Positions 34,060-44,151 of a DNA stretch of 64,000 nucleotides are shown piece by piece. The notes below the pieces were generated by a model. That model saw nothing but the letters and a program-made list of their open reading frames with translations. It was not told where the DNA came from and searched no databases. Every line of letters begins with the position of its first letter. Position 1 is the first letter of the stretch. The position numbers and the translations under genes were made by a program. The stretch comes from Myotis daubentonii (Eukaryota; Chordata; Mammalia; Chiroptera; Vespertilionidae): the NCBI RefSeq assembly GCF_963259705.1, contig NC_081844.1, positions 25,932,294 through 25,996,293 of the forward strand, in the 5' to 3' direction.

Positions 34060-37000
34060 CTATTGTCCATGAATGAGTGAGATCATGTGGTATTTTTCCT
34101 TTATTGACTGGCTTATTTCACTTAGCATAATGCTCTCCAGTTCCATCCATGCCGTTGCAAATGGTAAGAGTTCCTTCCTTTTTACAGCAGCATAGTATTC
34201 CATCGTGTAGATGTACCACAGTTTTCTAATCCATTCATCTACTGATGGGCACTTAGGCTGTTTCCAGATCTTAGCTATGGTGAATTGTGCTGCTATGAAC
34301 ATAGGGGTGCATATATCCTTTCTGATTGGTGTTTCTGGTTTCTTGGGATATATTCCTAGAAGTGGGATCACAGGGTCAAATGGGAGTTCCATTTTCAGTT
34401 TTTTAAGGAAACTCCATACTGTCTTCCATAGTGGCTGGACCAGTCTGCATTCCCACCAGCAGTGCACAAGTGTTCCTTTTTCTCCACATCCTCTCCAGCA
34501 CTTGTCGTTTGTTGATTTGTTGATGATAGCCAGTCTGACAGGTGTGAGATGGTACCTCATTGCTGTTTTGATTTGCATCTCTCGGATGATTAGTGACTTT
34601 GAGCATGTTTTCATATGCCTCTTGGCTTTCTGGATGTCCTCTTTTGAAAGGTGTCTATTTAGGTCCTTTGCCCATTTTTTGATTAGATTGTTTATCTTTC
34701 TTTTGTTAAGTTGTATGAGTTCCCTATAAATTTTGGAGATTAGGCCCTTATCAGATATGTCATTGGCAAATATGTTTTCCCACACAGTGGGTTTTCTCGT
34801 TGTTTTGTTGATGGTTTCTTTTGCTGTGCAGAAGCTTTTTATTTTGATGTAGTCCCATTTGTTCATTTTTTCTTTAGTTTCAAGTGCCCTAGGAGCTGTA
34901 TCAGTGAAGAAATTGCTTCGGCATATGTCTGAGATTTTGTTGCCTTTGGATTCTTCTAGAATTTTTATGGTTTCCCGTCGTACATTTAAGTCCTTTATCC
35001 ATTTTGAGTTTATTTTTGTGTATGGTGTAAGTTGGTGGTCTAGTTTCATTTTCTTGCATATATCTGTCCAATTTTCCCAACACCATTTATTGAAGAGACT
35101 ATCTTGGCTCCATTGTATGTTCTTGCCTCCTTTGTCAAATATTAATTGAGCATATTGGTTCGGGCCGATTTCTGGGGTCTCTATTCTATTCCATTGATCT
35201 ATATGCCTATTCTTGTGCCAGTACCAGGCAGTTTTGAGAACAGTGGCTTTGTAATACAACTTGATATCTGGTATTGAGATCCCACCTACTTTGTTCTTTT
35301 TCAGGATTGCTGCAGCTATTCGGGGTCTTTTTTTATTCCAGATGAATTTTTGGAGAGTTCGTTCTAGATCTCTGAAGTATGCCGTTGGTATTTTAATGGG
35401 AAGTGCGTTGAATTTATAGATTGCTTTGGGTAGTATGGACATTTTAATGATGTTGATTCTACCCATCCATGAACACGGTATGTTCTTCCATCTGTTTATG
35501 TCTTCCTCTATATCTTTTTTCAACGTCCTGTAGTTTTCTGAGTAGAGGTCTTTTACCTCTTTAGTTAAGTTTATTCCTAGGTAGCTTAATTTTTTTGGTG
35601 CAATGGTAAACCGGATTGTTTTTATAATCTCTCTTTCTGAAAGTTCACTATTGGTGTATAGAAATGCCTCAGATTTCTTGGGGTTAATTTTGTATCCTTC
35701 TACATTGCCAAATTCATGTATTAAGTCTAGTAGCTTTTTGATGGAATCTCTAGGGTTTTGTATGTATAATATCATGTCGTCTGCAAATAAGGACAGTTTT
35801 ACTTCCTCTTTTCCAATTTGGATGCCTTTTATTTCTTCTTCTTGCCGAATTGCAATGGCTAACACTTCCAGTACTATGTTGAACAGGAGTGGTGAGAGGG
35901 GGCATCCCTGTCTTGTTCCTGTTCTTAGGGGAAATGGTGTTAGTTTTTGTCCATTGAGTATGATGTTGGCTGTGGGCCTGTCATATATGGCTTTTATTAT
36001 GTTGGGGTATGATCCTTCTACTCCCACCTTGCTGAGAGTTTTTATCAAAAATGGGTGTTGAATTTTGTCAAATGCTTTTTCTGCATCAATTGATATGACC
36101 ATGTGGTTTTTTTCTTTCAATTTGTTTATGTGATGTATCACGTTTATTGATTTGCGGATATTGTACCATCCTTGCATCCCTGGGATAAATCCTACTTGGT
36201 CATGGTGTATGATCTTTCTGATATACTGCTGGATCCGATTTGCTAAGATTTTGTTGAGGATTTTGGCATCTATGTTCATGAGGGATATTGGCCTGTAATT
36301 CTCTTTCATTGTGTTGTCTTTACCTGGTTTTGGTATTAGGGTGATGCTGGCTTCATAGAATGAGCTTGGAAGTGTTCCTTCCTCTTGAATTTTTTGTAGT
36401 AGTCTGAGGAGGATAGGTTTTAGTTCTTCCTTGAATGTTTGGTAAAACTCCCCTGTGAAGCCGTCTGGTCCTGGGCTTTTGTTTGCTGGAAGCTTTTTGA
36501 TGACTGCTGCAATTTCTTCCATAGTTATTGGCCTGTTGAGATTTTTAGATTCTTCCTGATTGAGTTTTGGAATGTTGTATTTTTCTAGGAATTTGTCCAT
36601 TTCCTCCATGTTGTCTAGTTTGTTGGAGTAGAGCTGTCCATAGTATTTTTTAACAATCATTTGTATTTCTGTGGGGTCTGTTGTTATTTCGCCTCTATCG
36701 TTTCTGATTTTATTTATTTGGGTCCTCTCTCTCTGCTTCTTGGTGAGTCTGGCTAGAGGTTTGTCAATCTTGTTTATCCTTTCAAAGAACCAGCTCTTGG
36801 TTTCATTGATATTCTGTATTGTTTTTTTGGTCTCTATGTCATTTATTTCTGCTCTAATCTTTATTATCTCCTTCCTTCGGCTCACTCTGGGGTTTTCTTG
36901 TTGCTCTCTTTCTAATTCTTTGAGTTGTAGAGTTAGATGATTTACTACCATTTTTTCTTGTTTTTTGAGATAGGCCTGTAGACCTATAAACTTCCCTCTC

Positions 37001-37881
37001 AGGACTGCTTTCATTGTGTCCCATAGGTTTTGGATTGTTGTGTTTTCATTGTCATTAGTTTCCAGGATGTTTTTAATTTCTTCTTTGATCTCATTGGTAA
37101 CCCAATCAATATTTAATAACATGCTATTCAGCTTCCAGGTGTTTGAGTATTTTGGGTTGTTTTTATTGTAGTTTATTTCTAGTATTATGCCATCGTGGTC
37201 TGCGAAGATGCTTTTTATGATTTCAATCTTCTTGAATTTGGGGATACTTTGCTTGTGACCCAATATGTGGTCTATTTTTGAAGATGTACCATGAGCACCT
37301 GAGAAGAACGTATATTCCCTGGCTTTGGGGTGAAGTGTTCTGAAGATGTCTATTAAGTCCATCTGATCTAGTGAGTCATTTAGGATTGCTGTATCTTTGC
37401 TGATTGTTTGTCTATAGGACTTATCCAGTGCTGTCAATGGTGTATTAAAGTCCCCTACTATGATTGTATTGTTGTCGATCTTTCCTTTGATATCTTCCAG
37501 GAGTTTTTTTATGAATTTGGGTGCTCCTACATTGGGTGCATATATGTTTACCAGGGTTATATGTTCTTGTTGTATTGATCCCTTTAGTATTATGAAGTGG
37601 CCTTCCTTATCTCTTGTTAAGGCCTTCACTTTGAGGTCTATTTTGTCCGATATAAGTATTGCTACCCCAGCTTTCTTTTCCTTTCCATTTGCCTGAAAGA
37701 TATTTTTCCATCCTTTCACTTTCAGTCTGTGTGAGTCCCTTCTAATGAGGTGGGTTTCTTGTAGACAGCAGATGTATGGGTCATGTTTTTTTATCCATTC
37801 AGCCACTCGATGTCTTTTGGTTGGAGCATTTAGTCCGTTTACGTTTAAAGTTATTATTGAAAGGTACTTGTTTGTAGCCAT
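34060..37881 (-). CDS. L1 ORF2p, endonuclease and reverse transcriptase
   Basis: This open frame of 1273 residues is normal for ORF2p. Residues 1-240 are an APE-type endonuclease ([20 protein letters not shown] near residue 10, [15 protein letters not shown], and DHILGHK and ADHDG near the end). The reverse transcriptase follows with [30 protein letters not shown] [28 protein letters not shown] and the catalytic [10 protein letters not shown]. The C-terminus carries the cysteine-rich motif [21 protein letters not shown]2p nicks target DNA and copies L1 RNA in place, and it also mobilises SINEs and mRNAs. No stop or frameshift was seen. Confidence 0.96.
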   Translation of the reverse strand: MATNKYLSIITLNVNGLNAPTKRHRVAEWIKKHDPYICCLQETHLIRRDSHRLKVKGWKNIFQANGKEKKAGVAILISDKIDLKVKALTRDKEGHFIILKGSIQQEHITLVNIYAPNVGAPKFIKKLLEDIKGKIDNNTIIVGDFNTPLTALDKSYRQTISKDTAILNDSLDQMDLIDIFRTLHPKAREYTFFSGAHGTSSKIDHILGHKQSIPKFKKIEIIKSIFADHDGIILEINYNKNNPKYSNTWKLNSMLLNIDWVTNEIKEEIKNILETNDNENTTIQNLWDTMKAVLRGKFIGLQAYLKKQEKMVVNHLTLQLKELEREQQENPRVSRRKEIIKIRAEINDIETKKTIQNINETKSWFFERINKIDKPLARLTKKQRERTQINKIRNDRGEITTDPTEIQMIVKKYYGQLYSNKLDNMEEMDKFLEKYNIPKLNQEESKNLNRPITMEEIAAVIKKLPANKSPGPDGFTGEFYQTFKEELKPILLRLLQKIQEEGTLPSSFYEASITLIPKPGKDNTMKENYRPISLMNIDAKILNKILANRIQQYIRKIIHHDQVGFIPGMQGWYNIRKSINVIHHINKLKEKNHMVISIDAEKAFDKIQHPFLIKTLSKVGVEGSYPNIIKAIYDRPTANIILNGQKLTPFPLRTGTRQGCPLSPLLFNIVLEVLAIAIRQEEEIKGIQIGKEEVKLSLFADDMILYIQNPRDSIKKLLDLIHEFGNVEGYKINPKKSEAFLYTNSELSEREIIKTIRFTIAPKKLSYLGINLTKEVKDLYSENYRTLKKDIEEDINRWKNIPCSWMGRINIIKMSILPKAIYKFNALPIKIPTAYFRDLERTLQKFIWNKKRPRIAAAILKKNKVGGISIPDIKLYYKATVLKTAWYWHKNRHIDQWNRIETPEIGPNQYAQLIFDKGGKNIQWSQDSLFNKWCWENWTDICKKMKLDHQLTPYTKINSKWIKDLNVRRETIKILEESKGNKISDICRSNFFTDTAPRALETKEKMNKWDYIKIKSFCTAKETINKTTRKPTVWENIFANDISDKGLISKIYRELIQLNKRKINNLIKKWAKDLNRHLSKEDIQKAKRHMKTCSKSLIIREMQIKTAMRYHLTPVRLAIINKSTNDKCWRGCGEKGTLVHCWWECRLVQPLWKTVWSFLKKLKMELPFDPVIPLLGIYPKKPETPIRKDICTPMFIAAQFTIAKIWKQPKCPSVDEWIRKLWYIYTMEYYAAVKRKELLPFATAWMELESIMLSEISQSIKEKYHMISLIHGQ

Positions 37882-37938
37882 TTCTTTTTGTGTGTGTGTG
37901 TGTGGCTGTTTTCTTTCTGAGCTTTTTATTTCTTATTT

Positions 37939-38925
37939 TTATACCAGTCCCTTTAGCATTCCTTGCATTGCTGGCTTGGTGGTGACAAACTCCCTTAGCC
38001 TTTTTTTGTCTGTGAAGCTTCTTATTTCCCCTTCAAGTTTGAATGATAGCCTTGCTGGATAGAGTATTCTTGGATTCAGTCCTTTGCTTTGCATCACTTT
38101 GTAAATTTCAGTCCATTCTTTTCTGGCCTGATGTGTTTCTGTTGAGAAATCATTTGACAGTCTAATGGGAGATCCCTTGTATGTAACTTTCCGTCTCTCT
38201 CTTGCAGCCTGTAAGATTCTCTCTTTGTCCTGAACATTTGCCATGGTGATTATGATGTGTCTTGGTGTGGGTCTTTTCGGGTTCACCTTGTTTGGGACTC
38301 TCTGGGCTTGTGTGACTTTTTTCTTCCCCACCTCAGGAAAGTTTTCTGATATTATTTCTTCAAGTAGGTTTTCTAATCCTTGTTCATCCTTCTGTTGTTC
38401 TGGTACTCCTATTATTCGTATATTGTTTCGTTTCATGTTGTCCCAAAGCTCCCTTAGGCTCTCCTCCTGTCTTTTAATTTTTTTCTCCAATTGCAGTACA
38501 TTTTGGGTGTGTTTTGCTTCCTTGTCTTCTAATTCACTAATTCGGTCCTCCGCTTCTCCTAGTCTACTGTTGATACTTTCAATAGAGTTTTTCATTGCAG
38601 CTATATCACTCTTCATTTCTTCTTGGGTCTTACTTAAGTTGTTGATTTTTTCATCTGTTTCTTCTAGCTTCTTCCATATGTTATCGATTTTTTCATCTGT
38701 TTCTTCTAGCTTCTTCCATATGTTATCGATTTTTTCATCTGTTTCTTCTTGCTTCTTGAAGAGGTTGTCGATTTTTTCCTCCATCCGGTTTATGCACTCT
38801 AGGACCCTTATTCTGAATTCTTTATCTGTCATGTTGCATGCCTCTGTATTACTTAGCTGCTTTTCTGGAGAGTCCTCCTTCTCTTTCCTTTGGGGGTTTC
38901 TTTGTCTACCCATGTTTGATCTCAC
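37939..38925 (-). CDS. L1 ORF1p, RNA-binding chaperone
   Basis: This 328-residue open frame starts MRSNMGRQRNPQRKEKEDSP. Residues about 40-150 form a coiled coil with heptads (EEKIDNL, EETDEKIDNIWKKL repeated, then ISELEDKEA), which trimerises ORF1p. Then come the RRM-like domain (NIRIIGVPEQ, about 170-180) and the C-terminal domain (KGLNPRILYPARLSFKLEGE). The protein coats L1 RNA in the cytoplasm and acts as a nucleic-acid chaperone. Within the coiled coil a 42-bp unit (EKIDNIWKKLEETD) is exactly duplicated. The frame is uninterrupted and the length is normal for mammalian ORF1p (about 340). Confidence 0.95.
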   Translation of the reverse strand: MRSNMGRQRNPQRKEKEDSPEKQLSNTEACNMTDKEFRIRVLECINRMEEKIDNLFKKQEETDEKIDNIWKKLEETDEKIDNIWKKLEETDEKINNLSKTQEEMKSDIAAMKNSIESINSRLGEAEDRISELEDKEAKHTQNVLQLEKKIKRQEESLRELWDNMKRNNIRIIGVPEQQKDEQGLENLLEEIISENFPEVGKKKVTQAQRVPNKVNPKRPTPRHIIITMANVQDKERILQAARERRKVTYKGSPIRLSNDFSTETHQARKEWTEIYKVMQSKGLNPRILYPARLSFKLEGEIRSFTDKKRLREFVTTKPAMQGMLKGLV

Positions 38926-40163
38926 TGATATATCTTGATGTTGAGTCGTTCAGTGGTTGCTCCCTGGGTGGCAGTGACTCCTTGGTCTGTGGTTGCTCTT
39001 CGGGTGGTTGCGGTAGCTGCTGCTCTTCAGTTGGCAGCAGCTCCTCTGGTGGGTGCTGTTCACAGCTGTGGTGGCTCTTCTGGCTGGTGGGGCGAGGTTT
39101 CACGTACAGCTGCTTTTCCTCAGCAGAGGATGTGGTGCTCAGGAGGTTGCTGTTGCTTGGATCTGCTGCATTGATTTAAAGGCACAAAATACAACACAAC
39201 AAGGCACCACGTACCAGGCACTATACACAAATATATTCACGATATTAATAACTCCAAATAAAGGTGACCACCTGAATTAAGAGAATTAGGGGATAAGGAA
39301 GAAGGAAGAGGAAAAGATAAAAGAAAAAAAAGAAAAGAAAAGTAGGGACCAAAAAAAGGATTGCAAATATGAAATAGGGAAAAAGGAGGGGGGAAAATAA
39401 AAGCGAGAAAAGAAAAGAAAAGAAAAAAAAAGAGCGAAAAGAGAGAATGAAGTGGAAGAGGGGAAGATACTTTTTATATGAGGAGAATACTCCTATAGAA
39501 CAGCCATTAATCCCAACAAATTCCAGCAACAGCTCCCTGGATATGAATGCAAACTAGAAACAACCAATAATATAACAATGAAAATAGAATGGAGAACACT
39601 AATCCCAAAATAAAATAAAGAGAAAATAAAATGGCACTTTAAAAAATGGTAAAATGGTAGCAGTAATAATACTGGTTAAAAAATAATAAGGTAGTAATTA
39701 AAAGGGTAAAATCAGGTGATGGAAAAAGAAAAAAAAAAAGAACAGAAAAAAAAATAAAAAAAATTGATTTCTTAGTTAAAAAGTGAAAAAAGAAAAAAAA
39801 ATGCAGTAGTGAAGGTCCTTCGGTTCTTCTATTCTTCAGTGTGGCTCGCCTTAGACCTTCCAGGTATTCAGGAGAGTGTTGAGTTTCCCTGCGATATACT
39901 GTTCCTCTGTGTTGTGAACCACAGTCCTTATTTTAAAGCAGGTCGCATTTATTTCCCAGACTGCCTTATTTTGTGTTTAGCAAAGAGTCAGTTTGTGGGT
40001 CAGCCTCTGGGTGGCAGTGTTCTGGGGTTGGCCTCTGGGGCTATAGGGCCTCTCTTTCCAGTGGAAGTTCACTGCCCAGAGCTGACTGCGTAATAGTTAG
40101 TTACCAGCGCTATGTTGTTGCTGGGATTGAAAATGCCTCTATAGGCCAGACCCTGTTAACTCC
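38926..40163 (-). promoter_or_regulatory. L1 5' UTR / internal promoter
   Basis: About 1.24 kb lie upstream of ORF1 on the minus strand. It includes a strongly pyrimidine-rich stretch (39255-39480, purine-rich on +) and a GC-richer end at 39840-40163. L1 5' UTRs carry an internal Pol II promoter; activity here is inferred from position. Confidence 0.75.
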
Positions 40164-40177
40164 TGTTTATTTTTAAA

Positions 40178-40365
40178 CTAGAGATCCAATGCATGAAAAT
40201 TCATGCAAAAGTGGGCCTTCCTTCCCCCAGCTACCGGCATCAGCTTCCTTCCAGCACCCGGAACCCTGGCTTTGCTCCGGCCCTGGCTTCGTCCAGAAGG
40301 ATGTCTGGAATGATGCCCAGAAGGACGTTCAGTCTAATTAGCATATTACCTTTTATTATTATAGA
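40178..40365 (-). mobile_element. HeliBat A of tandem run (188 bp)
   Basis: The 3' CTAG is at 40178-40181 with hairpin TGCATGAAAATTCATGCA. The 5' TC is at 40364-40365 (TCTATAATAATAAAAGGTAA on the minus strand). Its 5' end touches the 3' CTAG of the next element. Confidence 0.88.
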
Positions 40366-41109
40366 CTAGAGGCCTGGTGCATGAAATTCATGGATGGGGG
40401 TGGTCCCCTCAGCCCAGTCTGTACCCTTTCCAATCTGGGACCCCTCAGGGGATGTCCGACTACCAGTATAGGCCTGATCCCAGGGATCGGGCCTAAACCG
40501 GCAGTTGGACATCCCTCTAACAATCCTGGACTGCTGGCTCCTGATCGCTCACCTGCCTGCTTGCCTGCTTGCCACTACTGTCCCCCACTGCTGTCCAGGT
40601 CACCCCAAACTACTCCCTCTGTGCTGGCCTGGTTGCTCCGAACTGCCCCCCTCACCGGCCTGTTCACCCTTTAATGCCCCCCCTTCCAGCCTGGTCACGC
40701 CCAACTGCCCCCCATGCTGACCTAGTCACCCATCACTGTCCCCCCCTGCCAGCCTAATGACCCCCAACTGCCTCCCCTGCCGGCCTGGTCACCCCCACCT
40801 GCACCTCCCCGCCAACCTGGTTGCCCCTAATTGCCCCCCCCCTGCTGGCCTGGTCGCCTCTTACTGCCCCCACCCTGCCAGCATGGTCGCCCCCAACTGC
40901 CTCCCTGCAGGCTGGATTGCCCCATGCAGCCTGCTGTTCACTTGTTCGGTCATCCCTAACTAACCCCGCTGCTGGCCTGGTTGACCCACGCAGCCTCTTG
41001 GTCAGTCGTTTGGTTGTCCCTCACTAACCCCCCTGCTGGCCTGGTCATAGGCAGCCATCTTGTGAGGGTGTGACAGTCAATTTGCATATTACCTCTTTAT
41101 TATATAGGA
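40366..41109 (-). mobile_element. HeliBat B of tandem run (744 bp)
   Basis: The 3' CTAG is at 40366-40369, the 5' TC at 41108-41109, followed by T. The C-rich body consists of diverged units (GGCCTGGTCACCCCCAACTG-like). The region 41110-41368 beyond it is AT-rich spacer with nothing recognised. Confidence 0.9.
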
Positions 41110-41368
41110 TTGCCAGTGCCCCTCATGTGTACCAGATGGTCAGATGGACGGATGGACAGATGGTCACTTAGCCTTTTATATATATAGATATAGAAGATTA
41201 TATAGTGCAAAATTATTTTATATAGTCTATATCAATGTGTATCTGTGTATGTATATATGATGTACAATGTAGTATATATAGTGTATGTAGTATATTTGTA
41301 TAGTATAGGTAGTATATAGTTCACTAGTGTATCTTAGCATATATTTTGCATAATTAGAATATATTATA

Positions 41369-42324
41369 CTAGAGGCCTGGTGCACAAAAATTTGTGCACT
41401 GGGGGGGGGGGGTCCTTCAGTCCTGCCTGTGCACTCTCGCAGTCTGGGACCCCTCGGGAGATAATGACCTGCTGGCTTAGGCCTGCTCCTGGGTGGCAGA
41501 GGGCAGGCCCAATCCCTAGGTGCAGCCCCTGGTCGGGCTCAGAGCAGGGCCGATTGGGGAGTTGGGGCGCCGCCCCCTGTCACGCACAGAGCAGGGCCAA
41601 TCAGGGGTTGGGGCGCTGCCCCCTGTCACGCACAGAGCAGGGTCAATCAGGGGGTTGGGGAGCTCCCCCCTGTCACGCACAGAGCAGGGCTGATCAGGGG
41701 GTTGAGGAGCTCCCCCCTATCACTCACAGAGTAGGGCCGATAGGGGTGTTGGGGCACTGTCCCCTGTCACACACAGAGCAGGGCAGATCAGGAGGTTGGG
41801 GTGCCGCCCTCTATCACACACAGAGCAGGGCCGATCAGGGGGTTGGGGCGCTGCCACTGTCACACTCAGGGCAGGGCCGATGGGGAAGTTATGGCTCTAC
41901 CCCATCACACACAGAGCAGGGCCCGGGGGGGGGGGTGTTGGGGCACCTCCCTCTATCACCCACAGAGCAGGGCCGATCAGGGGGTTGGGGCGCTGCCACT
42001 CTCACACTCAGGGTAGGGCCAATGGGGAGGTTATGGCTCTACCCCATCACACACAGAGCAGGGCCTGTTGGCGGAGGGGGGGTTGGGGTGCCGCACCCGG
42101 TCACACACAGAGCAGGGCCGATCAGGGGGTTGGGGCGCCACACCCTGTCGCACACAGAGCAGGGTGGATAGGGAGGTTGTGGCCCCACCCCCTGTCACAC
42201 ACAGAGCCGCAGGGCGATCAGGGGTTTGGGCGCTGCCCCCTGTCATGCTGATCCCGGTGCCCGGAGGCCTCGCGGCTCCACTAATCCCGATGCTGGGAGG
42301 CATATTACCCTTTTACTATATAGG
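41369..42324 (-). mobile_element. HeliBat C of tandem run (956 bp, minisatellite body)
   Basis: The 3' CTAG is at 41369-41372, preceded by A, with hairpin GTGCACAAAAATTTGTGCAC. The 5' end is near 42324 (CCCTATATAGTAAAAGGGTA on the minus strand), abutting the mutated 3' end of the next element. Confidence 0.88.
41535..42235. repeat. Minisatellite of ~58-bp units inside HeliBat C
   Basis: About 12 tandem copies, each with CACAGAGCAGGGCCGATCAG, then GGGTTGGGGCGCTGCC and CCTGTCACACA. The long frames here (for example 41380-42171) are a by-product of the repeat, not a gene. Confidence 0.9.
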
Positions 42325-42559
42325 GTAGAGGCCTGGTGCACGTGTGGGGGCCGGCTGGTTTGCCCTGAAGGGTGTCCTGGATCAGGGTGGGGGTCCCCAC
42401 TGGGGTGCCTGGCCAGCCTGGGTGAGGGGATGATGGCTGCTTGCAGCTGGTCACACATCCTTCAGGGTGCGGCTCCCCACTGGGGTGCCTGGCCAGTCTG
42501 GGTGAAGGGCTGAGGGCTGTTTTCATGCTGGCGGGTGACGGAAGCTCCCAACCGCTCCT

Positions 42560-43750
42560 TTTTTCTTTTTAAATATATATTTTATTGATTTTTTACAGAG
42601 AGAAAGGGAGAGGGGTAGAGTTAGAAACATCGATGAGAGAGAAACATCGATCAGCTGCCTCCTGCACACCCCCTATTGGGGATGTGCCCGCAACCAAGGT
42701 ACATGCCCTTGACTGGAATCAAACCTGGGACCTTTCAGTCCGTGCCGGGAGCCGGTCCATCCTTGCTGTTTCAAGGGACCTGGCATATATGGCATATGGT
42801 TCTTAATATGTTTGCTCACCTTCTTGGCGCTGTGTTTTAACCAAGGTCACCTCTCCGAGAAAGGTTGAATCCCCAGGTAGGGATTTTCCCCTGAAGTTAG
42901 GGAGGGAATAAAACCCCTCAACTAAGTGCCAGGCGGGTAATTAATCACTTTAACTATGAACAATCATGCTTAAGCTACATAATCTTTACTCCCTGGAATT
43001 GAGATAAGAAACACCCTAACCTTTTTAATAGAGATTGATAGGATTGAATCAACTGGTATAAATACAGATGTAACCAGACAGAGAGAGACAGAACTCAGGA
43101 GACAGAATTCAGAAGACAGAAAGACACAGAACTTAGAACACAGGGCTTGGAAGACAGGACCAAGAGAGACAGAGCCTAGGCACAGAACCTACACAGAACG
43201 TTCTCTAGAGACAGAAGAACTTCGCTGGAGAGAACATGGCAAAAGATCCTGGACTGAACCTGACTACAGAAATTGGCAAGAGAACCTGACTAGAACCTGG
43301 TGACTGAACCTGGCTGGAGAACCTGTACAGAACCTGGCTGGAGATCCTAAGCAGAACCTCTCTGGAGATCGAGACCAGAACTTGGCTGGAGATCCTGGCT
43401 AGGCTGCTGATATTTTCTCAGATGTTAAGGGCCATTGCTCAACCCATACTGGTTGTGACGATTTCCAGACTATGGGATCAGCAGTCCTAAGGGCAATGGC
43501 CCCAATTACAGATCCTGTTGAGGAGTGTGAGTTCCATCCTCTGGAAGCCATTGACATACTTCTTCTATAAAACTTCGCTGGAGACTCTGACAAGAGAACC
43601 CGGCTATGATGATCACCTGAATGCTGCCTCTGTGTCATTCCTTCTTCGCCGACTCCGTCCACGCCTTTGGGAACCCCTGGACCCACTGGGGTTGGACCCC
43701 GGCAAGTCCGCAGGCCGACGCTCTATCCACTGAGCCAAACTGGTTAGAAC
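42560..43750 (-). mobile_element. Ves SINE split by a solo LTR
   Basis: The 3' part is 42560-42742 and the 5' head 43705-43750 (AGTCCGCAGGCCGACGCTCT, GAGCCAAACTGGTTAGAAC). Removing the LTR and one AGTCCG restores a continuous SINE. Confidence 0.93.
42743..43704 (+). mobile_element. Solo LTR, probable class II (ERVK-like)
   Basis: The 962-bp element starts TGCCGGGAGCC and ends GGACCCCGGCA, with inverted TGCCGGG termini. The TSD AGTCCG (6 bp) lies at 42737-42742 and 43705-43710; a 6-bp TSD is typical of class II endogenous retroviruses. A TATAAATA lies near 43059, which supports the + orientation. The central part has diverged GGAGAACCTG / GAGATCCTGGCT repeats. No internal retroviral genes are present. 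Confidence 0.88.
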
Positions 43751-44151
43751 TTTTTTTTTTTTTTTTATTCTGGGCCGGCTTTAGCTCTGGTGCTCCAGCT
43801 CTGAGGCCTCTGTTGCTGAAAGCAGGTATCTGGTTTGTTTCCATTCTATAATTGAAACAATGTATAACTCCAGCTCTGAGATCCCGGCTCGCTGAAAGCA
43901 GGTTTCTGGGGTTTTGTTTAGCTTCTATATTTGTTACAATGTTTCAAACTGCAGGCTCAGAGGCCGGCAAGGCAGGCGGGGAACGTTGGTTTCCTCCGTC
44001 ACTGAAGCAAGCAAGCCTCATGTTAGTTTCAAGCTGCCTGGCTTCCGGCCGCCATCTTGGCTGGCAGTTAATTTGCATATCGCCCTGATTAGCCAATGGG
44101 AAGGGTAGCAGCCGTACGCTAATTACCATGTTTCTCTTTTATTAGATAGGA

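Larger units (their letters stand above)
33707..40163 (-). mobile_element. Full-length L1 retrotransposon
   Basis: On the minus strand this is 5' UTR (38926-40163), ORF1 (37939-38925), a 57-bp gap, ORF2 (34060-37881), a 3' UTR and a tail of (TAAAA)n (33707-33796 as TTTTA). The 12-bp TSD TGTTTATTTTTA lies at 33695-33706 and 40164-40175. The length is about 6.46 kb. Both ORFs are open, so this copy looks young and may be retrotransposition-competent. It inserted into, or beside, decayed Helitron sequence. Confidence 0.95.
42325..44151 (-). mobile_element. HeliBat D of tandem run, with nested SINE and LTR
   Basis: The 3' end GTAG (CTAG mutated) at 42325-42328 is followed by AGGCCTGGTGCACGTG. 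The 5' TC is at 44150-44151, followed by T. Its 5' 100 bp (GCAGTTAATTTGCATA, CCCTGATTAGCCAATG, ACGCTAATTACCAT) match the HeliBat at 15319-16558. Confidence 0.88.

Noticed and set aside
34211..37696. Plus-strand frames of 150-230 codons across the L1
   Set aside because: Antisense shadows of L1 ORF2 and ORF1.
41535..42235. CRISPR-like regular repeat array
   Set aside because: Repeats are contiguous without unique spacers, in a vertebrate Helitron.
41380..42251. Long open frames of 263 and 151 codons on +
   Set aside because: They are periodic, lie in a 58-bp minisatellite within a HeliBat, and occur in several frames at once. Repeat length not divisible by stops explains them.
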